A stretch of DNA of 64,000 bases from Pyxicephalus adspersus (Eukaryota > Chordata > Amphibia > Anura > Pyxicephalidae), in contig NC_092862.1 in assembly GCF_032062135.1 (NCBI RefSeq), positions 44,428,783 to 44,492,782 of the forward strand. The letters are read 5' to 3'. The notes under the pieces were generated by a model, which saw only the letters and a program-made list of their open reading frames with translations, did no database searches and was not told the DNA's origin. This document shows, in pieces, positions 50,701 to 58,000 of the stretch. Position numbers and translations under genes: made by a program. Every line of letters begins with the position of its first letter. Positions within the stretch are counted from its first letter, which is position 1.

Positions 50701-50916
50701 ACAGCACAACATTAATATAAACAGAGCACAATATAAATACAGCACAACATTATTATAAATACAGCACAACATTAATATAAACAGAGCACAATATAAATAA
50801 GTACAGAATGTTACCTGTTTATTGGCCTCATCAAAGAACACACTGTTGACATTTGTAGCTTTCTCGAACAGGACTGGCCTGTCATTTAGCTCCAGGTAGT
50901 ACTCTTCCTTCTCCAT
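37313..50916 (-). CDS. RMC1: RMC1 (C18orf8/Mic1), Rab7 activator subunit, complete
   Basis: Third subunit of the Mon1-Ccz1 complex, which loads Rab7 with GTP on late endosomes and so controls endosome-lysosome fusion, autophagy and NPC1-dependent cholesterol export. Twenty coding exons on the - strand join in frame to 1971 nt, a 656-aa protein (human 657). The start ATG at 50916 has A at -3 and G at +4. The N-terminal half (exons 1-12) is the beta-propeller-like part; the C-terminal half (exons 13-20) is the helical Mic1 domain, for example DKGRLMDFLLQRK and STANDEIVEVLLSKHQ. No signal peptide or membrane helix. Exon 11 is followed by a U12-type intron. The gene is tail to tail with NPC1 and head to tail with RIOK3. 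Confidence 0.97.
37393..38615. other. RMC1 intron 19
   Basis: 1223 bases. Contains a broken family B fragment (about 38174-38300: tgagcactgtacacagtgcc, gccgtacacatac) and a poly(A) run at about 38451. Confidence 0.5.
37624..37629 (+). promoter_or_regulatory. candidate NPC1 poly(A) signal
   Basis: AATAAA followed by a T-rich stretch, about 760 bases after the NPC1 stop. If used, the NPC1 3' UTR would run across the last coding exon of RMC1 on the other strand. Inference only. Confidence 0.4.
38616..38841 (-). CDS. RMC1: RMC1 exon 19
   Basis: 226 nt, the longest RMC1 exon. Acceptor tgcag, donor gtacaa. Encodes STANDEIVEVLLSKHQVLAA, GGHDSISARKFLDAAKQ, FRFFEQRNQRLRG. Confidence 0.96.
39133..39201 (-). 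CDS. RMC1: RMC1 exon 18
   Basis: 69 nt, phase 0, acceptor tccag, donor gtaatc. Encodes ACLLLSLESVYPPAHQLSLD. Confidence 0.95.
39202..40527. other. RMC1 intron 17
   Basis: 1326 bases. Includes an exon-like open stretch at 39795-39913 (- strand) with good acceptor and donor but no place in the known protein. Confidence 0.5.
40528..40632 (-). CDS. RMC1: RMC1 exon 17
   Basis: 105 nt, phase 0, acceptor tgcag, donor gtatgt. Encodes HYLYELVIKTLVQHNLFYML and HQFLQYHVLSDSKPL. Confidence 0.96.
40633..41100. other. RMC1 intron 16
   Basis: 468 bases. Nothing recognised. Confidence 0.7.
41101..41178 (-). CDS. RMC1: RMC1 exon 16
   Basis: 78 nt, phase 0, acceptor tttag, donor gtatgg. Encodes HKFIIAVLMEYIRSLNQFQI. 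Confidence 0.95.
41310..41429 (-). CDS. RMC1: RMC1 exon 15
   Basis: 120 nt, phase 0, acceptor tacag, donor gtaagt. Encodes LVKRPVRGQAVIDQSDMYTH and VLSVF. Confidence 0.95.
41600..41750 (-). repeat. SINE fragment in RMC1 intron 14
   Basis: attaataataatgaatagga tail, then tatataacaacgaaatttta and gaagagcttacaatctagg. Same family as 2354-2497. The rest of intron 14 (41430-42380) holds nothing recognised. Confidence 0.75.
42381..42487 (-). CDS. RMC1: RMC1 exon 14
   Basis: 107 nt, acceptor ttcag, donor gtaaga. Encodes MLSEKDRASLPVIATVFDK and EYKKYLEAEHSY. Confidence 0.94.
42571..42699 (-). CDS. RMC1: RMC1 exon 13
   Basis: 129 nt, acceptor catag, donor gtaagt. Start of the Mic1 domain: YLWYLRIKLQPIV, DKGRLMDFLLQRKDCK, VILSVCSQ. 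Confidence 0.95.
42904..42957 (-). CDS. RMC1: RMC1 exon 12
   Basis: 54 nt, acceptor aacag, donor gtaaga. Encodes SSSWIVFQPDIIISASE. Confidence 0.94.
42958..43318 (-). other. RMC1 intron 11, U12-type
   Basis: 361-base GT-AG intron on the - strand. Donor GTATCCTTTC fits the minor-spliceosome consensus (R)TATCCTTT exactly. Near the 3' end TTCCTTAGCTTAACAG offers a branch-site match (TTCCTTA) about 10 bases from the acceptor and lacks the usual long pyrimidine tract. The other donors in the three genes look U2-type. Confidence 0.85.
43319..43363 (-). CDS. RMC1: RMC1 exon 11
   Basis: 45 nt, acceptor cgcag. Encodes PAAVAGQLPIPCKL. Its donor reads GTATCCTTTC, a U12-type 5' splice site, and it ends after the first base of a tyrosine codon. 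Confidence 0.93.
43569..43680 (-). CDS. RMC1: RMC1 exon 10
   Basis: 112 nt, acceptor tgcag, donor gtatgt. Encodes TSVIFDIRLRGESDGT and PVLPARSIHPY. Confidence 0.95.
43766..43871 (-). CDS. RMC1: RMC1 exon 9
   Basis: 106 nt, acceptor ttcag, donor gtaaga. Encodes HILKLNRTGKFALNVVD and LVVVHHQDTE, nearly identical to human. Confidence 0.96.
44248..44337 (-). CDS. RMC1: RMC1 exon 8
   Basis: 90 nt, acceptor attag, donor gtatag. Encodes YGQLYVLFLRHHAKAS and EVVLYHLP. Confidence 0.94.
44434..44534 (-). CDS. RMC1: RMC1 exon 7
   Basis: 101 nt, acceptor aacag, donor gtaagt. Encodes GTLSKMAKFEIELP and SERDIAMATI. Confidence 0.94.
44750..44775. repeat. poly(A) tract
   Basis: 26 consecutive A in RMC1 intron 6; equals poly(T) in the RMC1 transcript. 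Confidence 0.95.
45148..45288 (-). CDS. RMC1: RMC1 exon 6
   Basis: 141 nt, phase 0, acceptor tgcag, donor gtaagt. Encodes NVNWYMYCPES and VLQPFHFR. Confidence 0.94.
45401..45487 (-). CDS. RMC1: RMC1 exon 5
   Basis: 87 nt, phase 0, acceptor ttaag, donor gtatct. Encodes ILGFCWTSATEIVFIT and QGIEFYQ. Confidence 0.94.
45723..45776 (+). repeat. SINE tail fragment in RMC1 intron 4
   Basis: gtgctgcgtaattatgttgg, cgctatataaatcctg, then taataataatg. Only the 3' end is present, opposite in orientation to most other copies. Confidence 0.65.
46549..46605 (-). CDS. RMC1: RMC1 exon 4
   Basis: 57 nt, phase 0 at both ends, acceptor attag, donor gtaagg. Encodes DFINLIQDYSQLEYSQECK. Confidence 0.93.
46834..46918 (-). 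CDS. RMC1: RMC1 exon 3
   Basis: 85 nt, acceptor tctag, donor gtgagt. Encodes MEDKGEVKCIKFSLGNK and ILAVQRT. Confidence 0.94.
47131..47473 (-). mobile_element. near full-length tRNA-derived SINE
   Basis: On the - strand it starts with a tRNA-like head: A box in 47448-47463 (TGGCTAAGAGGTTGGC) and B box at 47409-47419 (GGTTCGAATCC). A central segment follows (tgcatggagtttgcaggttc, gcggttaggttaattggc), then the tail segment seen alone in the other copies, ending in an A/T-rich ATT tail at 47131. The central segment resembles that of V-SINEs known from fish and amphibians; this is from memory. In RMC1 intron 2. Confidence 0.8.
47475..47690 (+). mobile_element. nonautonomous hAT-like element, second copy
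   Basis: Starts accagtcattctcaaccatg, with aggttgctaggggctcc as in the - strand reading of 24246-24522. Right end not clearly defined. Confidence 0.45.
47836..47912 (-). CDS. RMC1: RMC1 exon 2
   Basis: 77 nt, acceptor ataag, donor gtaata. Encodes VFAVRSGGATGVVVKGPEDR, first propeller strands. Confidence 0.94.
49459..49965 (-). pseudogene. Tc1/mariner transposase remnant
   Basis: Two - strand frames, 49965-49744 then 49740-49459, give pieces of one Tc1-like transposase: TIRRHLNKNGLHG with a following RKKP, and later TVKHGGGS, a strongly conserved Tc1 motif. The stop and frame change between them, and loss of the DDE context, mark it as dead. Confidence 0.8.
50431..50803. repeat. AT-rich minisatellite at the RMC1 intron 1 donor
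   Basis: Repeats of about 20 bases (acagagcacaatataaat, acagcacaacattaatataa) are grouped into a 60-base higher unit; 50641-50700 and 50701-50760 are identical. The array ends about 11 bases from the exon 1 boundary. Confidence 0.9.
50815..50916 (-). CDS. RMC1: RMC1 exon 1, coding part
   Basis: 102 nt, 34 codons beginning MEKEEYYLELNDRP and ending DEANKQ; donor gtaaca. A longer frame continues into intron 1 through a tandem repeat, but the human protein continues with VFAVRSGG, which is found in exon 2. Confidence 0.95.
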
Positions 50917-51527
50917 GCTTGTTTACGTACAGTCAGTTGTGGTAGGGGAGGTGTATCGGTCCAGTGTCCCCAGGACTGCCTATATAGTATTTACAGCTGA
51001 GGATATCAGTATAATACAACATCTCCGTCCATTGCTGTCACTACAATCCAACCCAGCAGCTCACAAACCCCAACACCATCAGTGTGCACGAGCATGAGCG
51101 CGTTCCTGCACTGTTCTCCTGTACGGCGCATGTAACAGGAAGATCCGCGCGCGCTCACGAGCACAGAACAAACACATGACCCCGCCCACATATCCATCTA
51201 GCTCCGCCCATTCCCATGTCTGACCCCCGCCCTCATCTTCATCTGACCCTCCACCTCCTTCTCCTGTGCACTAGAGATTTGGTGTTAATAATGACATTTT
51301 TATACAGTTCGCACAAAGGCGATATAAGGGTTAAAGAGAGGCGAAACAAATTGCGTTCCTCTTCCAGACAGGAGGGGTGATAGGTACAAGTCACAAAAAA
51401 CATTTCTATCGCTGACCACAAAGAGTTAAACTTTAAACCAAGCTGGTGGGGGATGAGGTGGGCGGGGTTAGGGTGATGAGGTGGGCGTGGATATATGATG
51501 GGCTCGGGAGTGAGCGCAGGTTGTCAT

Positions 51528-51537
51528 GTCACGTGCA
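51528..51537. promoter_or_regulatory. CLEAR-like E-box
   Basis: GTCACGTGCA, eight of ten bases of the TFEB consensus with the full CACGTG core. About 615 bases upstream of the RMC1 start codon. Confidence 0.45.
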
Positions 51538-51670
51538 CAGTACAGAAGTGAAGTGCTGGAACGCGCTGCCATTGTATTGTAGCCGGGCGCTAGTGAACCA
51601 TTAGCTTAACCCTGGACTCACATAACATGGCTGTCTTAGATCGAAAAATATTTTATCCTGTAGACAGCGA

Positions 51671-51680
51671 GTCATGTGAC
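51671..51680. promoter_or_regulatory. CLEAR/M-box-like site
   Basis: GTCATGTGAC, one base from the TFEB consensus GTCACGTGAC and containing the MITF core TCATGTG. It lies about 760 bases upstream of the RMC1 start codon. Confidence 0.4.
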
Positions 51681-52489
51681 TGAAGACCACGCCTTATACA
51701 GTCTTTCCATACAATCTGTGCCCCCAGGAAGTCGGCCATTTTGTTGGTTATAATAAATCTCTATAGTAATAGCTTACTACTGTATATATGTAGATTAAGT
51801 ATTCAAAACATCCTTCTTAAAATATTATTAGTATTATAAAAATATTTACCTTCTTTGAGGTATATTTACTTTTCTACCTATAAAAGTAAACATCTTGCCT
51901 AAGTATACGTCCCAAGGTTTGAACATGCCAAAAAAGGGAAATTAAACAGTGGGCGGGGCATGGGAAGGGTGTGGCCAAAGCCTGGGATGCAATGGAGTAA
52001 TGTGAAACCCATCCAGTAACACTAAATATATAACCAATGCATCTTTAAGGTAACCCGTCAATCATCTTCTGTTCTTTAGATGTTCTATTATAATATATTG
52101 GACAGACAAGGGACATCTGATAATTGTATGTCACAACTCAATATTACCCAACATACTTCCCTTTTTAAGAATAGGTTCCTAAAGAAAACTTTGCTAAAAT
52201 AGACTAATTTAATATTTTTCTTTACCTTTATTGCACAGATCCAAAAAATGTAACATTGCACACAACCCCTATATTTACACACATCTAATACTTTGTCACA
52301 AATTTTTCAGGCAAAAAAATGTGAAAAAAAAAATTTTTTAACCAGGAAAAAAAATTGCATGGGTTCCCTTGATATTGAAACCAGACCCTTCAATAGATTG
52401 GGGACTTTCCTGAATAGGAAATGGGGCAGTGACCCTGCACACCCCTATCCATTAAAGGTCCCCCCCTCAAAAAAAAAAAAAAAGCCCCT

Positions 52490-52583
52490 CTATTATTATT
52501 ATTTATATATTACAGCACCAACATATTATGCAGCGCTGTACACAGGGAGGAGGAGAGGATCCTCCACCGAAGAGCTTACAATC
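52490..52583 (-). repeat. SINE fragment, intergenic
   Basis: tattattattatttatatat tail, cagcaccaacatattatgca, then gaagagcttacaatctat. Shorter than the other tail copies by an internal loss. Confidence 0.7.
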
Positions 52584-52704
52584 TATACATTGGGGGAAGT
52601 ATCTTCTGAGACTTTTAAACACAACGTATTAAAAAAAATATTTATTCTATTTTTAACTAATATTTACCTTTTCAGGCTCCAGCAATGTGTATGTGTGCAC
52701 CAAC

Positions 52705-52726
52705 GGATGGATGGATGGATGGATGG
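52705..52726. repeat. (TGGA)n microsatellite
   Basis: About five ggat units between RMC1 and RIOK3. Confidence 0.9.
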
Positions 52727-54106
52727 CCCCCTGTGGTCTCCCATACACAAGCTGAATGAAGAAGTGAGGAGTACTGAGCTCTGCATTGCACTCTGAACTA
52801 TTGGCTCCACCTAGTGGCAGCCCTCGGAATAACACAAGTGAAACCCAGTAAAACTTTTCTCTGCTTTTCAGACCTTTACATATTTCTCTGTGAAAGCTCC
52901 CAGAAACCGGTTTTGTCTCAGCAAAAGCGATCAGGAGCTTTGCCTAAGCACAGACACTAAAGGGGTGTTTTTTTTTTTTTTACTTGTGTGCTCATCTTAT
53001 GGTTGTCACGCTGATAACAGGGCAGAAAGCACAGCACCCTAATGGTTGGTTAGACAGGGAGAGCTGCAATCTCCCAGTGTAATCTGAAGGAGTGGAGTCA
53101 GGTGATGCAGGGGTATGGGAGGCTTCCCACTCAGCTGCAGCAGGGTGTCCAAGGTGGGTGCTGCTTACAGTTTCTGATTACATTTTTACAGCTACACTCA
53201 ATATTATGCTGCAGCTTCACCTAAGATTTTAGGTTGTTATTGCTGGCTGTGCCTTCTCTTAAGAGCATCACAGGGAGAGGAAGTGCGGCAAAATCTCCCT
53301 AAAGTGGTCACACAAATAAAAGCCTGAGAGAAGTTATATATAGAAGTAAGATAACTGCAAATTCAGCAACTGTTAATACAGTGTTTCTCCCTGTTAGGAT
53401 AGAAAATCTGCAAACTTACATTCTGTTTTTAACCTTTTTGTTGGTTCCATTCTCTACTCTCCCAAATATTCCCATGTTCCTCTGCTGCCATTTTCAGGTC
53501 TAGTATATGCCCAAAGTAGACCCAGAGGAGTACAGTACAATAAGGAGCTACCAGAAGGATTTGCATAGCAACAGTTTAGTGACAACCACCCATCATCTGC
53601 AAGCATTGAATGAAACTGGACAGTCCAAAAACAATACAAAATATTCATTCGCATGGACTTTCTTCTATGGCTGAGGAACTTTCCCTGGCCATTGCCAGTA
53701 TGTCAGAAAAGCTGCTCATTATCCAATATTTACCTATTTTTTTTATTTTGAGTGCTTTTTTGGCAGGTGCAGGAAATAGTTAGGCACAGGTACATTACTT
53801 GATATATAGTTTAAGAATATTACCACTGCAAAGTAAACCTTATCCTTATTACTTTCAAACCTGTTTTGTGCTTCTGGAAACGATGGGATGAATCAGACAA
53901 AAACTTTCATGTATGCACATTTTGCTATGTGAATAGGGGATAAGGAATCTAAAGGAAGGAAATCCTCTTAAAAATTGCAGGACAAGTAGTAATAATAGCA
54001 TATTAACAAGGTTGGTGTATTTTATTTGTTTTTACTGTAAGCTGCAATATTCATTCTAAACATTAGTATAAAAAAGTATAACCAGAAGGAAATGAATACA
54101 TGACTC

Positions 54107-54112
54107 TTTATT
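54107..54112 (-). promoter_or_regulatory. candidate RIOK3 poly(A) signal
   Basis: AATAAA on the - strand about 810 bases after the RIOK3 stop; a second copy lies at 54021-54026. Which one is used cannot be told from sequence. Confidence 0.3.
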
Positions 54113-54921
54113 TCTATTTTAGTTGAAGCACTGGAGATTACATTAATAATTTCCTCCAAGCAGTCACTGATACATTAGAATCATATGCATGATGTAAGAG
54201 TAGCAACCCTTCCTGATGATGCATACATTAGAATCATGTCAATGTTATGTAGTAATTTATAAATGCAAGCAGTAAAGACACACGTTAGTTAAAAGCACAT
54301 CATTGTATTATTGTACAATCATATTCTAGAACATCTACACTATAGATTGATTAGTAGGTTATTCATTTAAAACAAAGGAAAAAAAAAAAAAGCTTATTCC
54401 CTCAGATAAGTTTGTAGATATTATCTCATGTTGCTGTTTGGAGGGATACATATTTATGTGGTCAGAACCCCTTGGACAGATCCATGTAATGTCAGAAGTT
54501 ACCAACATATATATATATTGCTTCTTAATTCTGAGCTAAGTAGGTTTCATCTTCACTCTCAACTCATTATGTTCACTATATTTAACCCAGTCACCCTAAA
54601 AACACTTTTCTGAATTCAACCTGCTTTCACAATACTCAATGAGAAGCAAACAATTGAACCATTTTTTTTTCATAAAAAACTTTAAAAACTTAGAGCGAAG
54701 TCTGCACTTCTGGTGCCATTCCAACCCATATAGGTGGGATGTCAGCAGACACCATACTCTGGATCAGGAACTGTGTTCTCTAGGGTGAGTGGTACTCTGT
54801 ATCAGCACTTCCAAACTGCATTAAGCAGGAAAATGAAGCGCTGCATCAATGCTGTCAGCAGACAGCAACCATGTTTGCCTTTTTTTTTGTTCAGTAACTC
54901 TACATAAGTTTCACATCAGGG

Positions 54922-55029
54922 TTATTCATCATATATTCTAGGGGGTCCGTCGTCATCTTTTTGGAAGGTAGCAACCTTCTTTGCATGATTCTGGACGTGA
55001 TCCTCATTCATTTTTTCCAAGGCTTCAAT
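54922..55029 (-). CDS. RIOK3: RIOK3 exon 13, coding part
   Basis: 108 nt to the TAA at 54924-54922, acceptor tctag. Encodes [18 protein letters not shown] and ends RIYDE. Confidence 0.95.
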   Translation of the reverse strand: MEALEKMNEDHVQNHAKKVATFQKDDDGPPRIYDE

Positions 55030-58000
55030 CTAGAGGAAAGAATTAGGTACATTACCACATATCCGAATAAAGATGATGGCACAATTACCACAACTATCTG
55101 TACTGTCCAGCAGCAAATACATTCAAGGGTAAACTGGAAGATTGAAGCAAAAAAGTGTTTTCACCCAGCCAGCTGCTTCAGGGTAATTCAGAGAGTTCTA
55201 ATTTCAAACACTTTTATAAAAGAGGACCTCTTCACCAGACCCTTTCTGCAATAGAGTCCTCCCTGATCATACTTACTTAAAGATGGAACTTCAGTACTTT
55301 AATAATGTAGTATAGAGTTAAAGTTTTATGTATCTGTCTGGTTACAATGTTTTAAATTGTTGTACCTATAGTAAATATTACATTTACCTTATTTTTAATA
55401 TAGTCATTAAAATGAATCTGTTCCTGTACAGAGCAAATAAAGTGGCTGACCCTATCCCCAGCATCACATAATCATCTTCTCTTCACTCCCCTCATGCTAA
55501 AGAAGTGATCTGCAGCTTACACAGGGCTGGGAATGCTCTCTGCATGCCCTGGGCAAGTGTAGGCGTAAATCATATGCTGCTAGGAAGGGGGGGCATTTAA
55601 AGTGGACCTACCAGTGATATATTACTGAACTTATTGTTTAGAATGCCATTTGCTTGGATGTAAAACTGATAATCTGCTTTTATTCCTAGTCACATACCAG
55701 AAACCTGCAAATACCTATGCAAAAAGTCCTGTGGTGGCAAGCCATATACCTGGGCTGTATACCCATTATGGGTTAGTGATTCAGAGACAGAAGATTAGAA
55801 GATCAACCAGGTAAGAGGTATTTCTAATATAAAACGTAATGTGAAAGGTCAGCTTTAACTGAGCCTATTCCTTTGACCTAGAATAGCAAAAACAGAGGTT
55901 TGCAATAAATTGTGCGTCCACTGTTTAGAGAATATTTCAAACAGAAGCTCCCATACAGTTGCCAAGTAATTGATGCCAGTGAAAATTCCCAATATGCTTT
56001 TGTTTTCATATGGCTTTGGAATATTGTATTATTTGCTGGTTTGTTGGCACATATTATCTATACTCCTAAGAAAAAAAGGACGAATTTCCACAATCATATC
56101 AAACCACTGTAAGGCTACCCTTAATTCAATCTGCAGCATTAACTAAATTGCCCTACTTGCAGAGTGAATATATCTTTACATTTGATGTGATTGCAAATGA
56201 TATTATCCTGGATGAGCCTTTATTACCATGGTCAAATTAGGTCTGCAGAAGTTACATGTCCTATTCTACAAGGCCATTCTGCATTACATTATAAAGGTCA
56301 CTATAAATAATAATATTCATTACATGAACTCCAATAGATCATAATGGTATTTACCTCTGCCAGGAAATCCACTTGATTATCAGAGGCAATATTCAGCCCA
56401 GAGACCAAATTAAAGAGTTCACGTTCATTAGGAGTCTCAGCAACACCACACTTCTGGAAAAACTGATGAACACAAAAAAACATCTTTGTGAATTTAAAAT
56501 AACTATATGTGAAAAATTACTTCAACAATGTAAGATATATGTCCAGTGAAAACATTTTACTTTTACTCTTTAATATAGAATAAAAAAAAAAATCCATGTT
56601 TTTGTTGGAGATTTCGCATTAAAATATGAGAACAACTTTTAATGAGCAGTGCAAAATTATAAAAAGTCTGGGGCACAAACACATTTTTATGTATAAAGCA
56701 TGGACAAGGTTATCGATACTAAGCATGTACTCTGTTTTTAACACAGATCTTTTTACAGATGTGGTTTGTTAACAAGCAATGCAACAAAAATTCAAATGCA
56801 GGTACTGTGGTTGTGGATGAGAGGCAAAGCAACAAACCCAAAATAATGGATGCATGAGCATAAATATGATTTACAGCTCTCACAAACAGAACTCAGTACA
56901 ATCAGCATTTTATATAGGTATTTTAGTAAATCATTAAGTTAAACCAAGAATATATTCTGGCGACCTTATGCCAGGCAAATGTCAATATTAATAAAATTAA
57001 TAAATGCATTTTTACATTTCATTAGCATAGGTGCCTAAAATTTTTCAAATACTGGGCTGCCCATTATAGCAGCACCCAAACTGGGAAAGAGGGACATCAC
57101 TAAAAATAGTACTCTGCTGAATACACGTCGTGACAAGGAACATGCTCTCAGGAAGAGGGAAGTAGTAAAGTAGATCTGATGATTTATTAGTGTGTTGCTG
57201 CAACTATAATTTCCAAACAGCTGGCTGCATGGTGGTGCAGACATCAAAATCATTCCTTAACTTTCACAAAGAAGTGTCACACTCCTGGCTAAAAGGATCC
57301 ATTCTTATGTACCTGTGACACATTCCTGCAGTCCCTGTACAGAAATTCCAGTCCATGTGGATGTGTAGGCTCAACTGACTGACTTACATCAATCAGCCAC
57401 ACCTGCAGAAAGAAAAAAAGTTATAGATGTTAACTCTAACATTTAAGAAGCCAATGTTTCCTAAAATTGTATATGCCTATTGAGTTTTAATTTATCATTT
57501 TAGCAGTACTGCGGTGTTTCAATAAGGACAGATGATTTTAGGACAATACAGAAGTCTGTAATCAGTGTGTACAATGTAAACAAAACCTTTTCCTAAACTA
57601 AATTTTCATTACATAAATATGAATTCTGTGATCAGATATATGCAGATGTTTATTTATAAAGTTAAATACATCCTGACTACTACAGACTAAGCAAATATAC
57701 TTACCTTCCCATCATGCCAAAGCATGTTATATTCACTCAGATCAGCATGAACTAGATTACACTGGTCATAGAGCTGCTTCATTACCTAAAAACAAAAAGG
57801 CGAATTAAGAAATGAAACGTGAAATGACAAATAAATACATCCAAAAAGTCAGTAATTTAACACAATATTTTTTTTTCACTGTTTAAGAGACTCGGCTAAA
57901 GAATATTGCCTCGGCTAACGAATATTTAAAAAAAACCCAAAGACAGGAAGTAAAATGTCTAATAGCATACAGTATGATGAATGTACAGTACTTCCTGTAT

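Larger units (their letters stand above)
47913..50814. other. RMC1 intron 1
   Basis: 2902 bases. Holds a Tc1-type relic (49459-49965) and a minisatellite (50431-50803) next to the 5' splice site. The stretch 47913-49450 shows no recognised element. Confidence 0.7.
50917..51700 (-). promoter_or_regulatory. RMC1 promoter region
   Basis: Upstream of the RMC1 ATG the sequence becomes GC-richer and holds CpG runs (near 51145), GC boxes or their reverse (51181-51187, 51206-51210, 51461-51467) and three E-boxes of the TCA(C/T)GTG type at 51173-51179, 51529-51535 and 51672-51678. No TATA box stands out. The transcription start is not known. Confidence 0.6.
51701..54106. other. RMC1-RIOK3 intergenic region
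   Basis: Contains a SINE fragment (52490-52583) and a (TGGA)n tract (52705-52726). GC boxes near 51951 may still belong to the RMC1 promoter side. No gene recognised. Confidence 0.6.

Noticed and set aside
50452..50814. Extension of the RMC1 first exon frame into a 154-codon reading frame
   Set aside because: After codon 34 the frame runs through the minisatellite; the homologous protein continues in exon 2 at 47912 in the right phase, so this part is intron.
52293..52796. 167-codon + strand open frame between RMC1 and RIOK3
   Set aside because: It passes through poly(A), a SINE fragment and a microsatellite, giving low-complexity sequence; not a gene.
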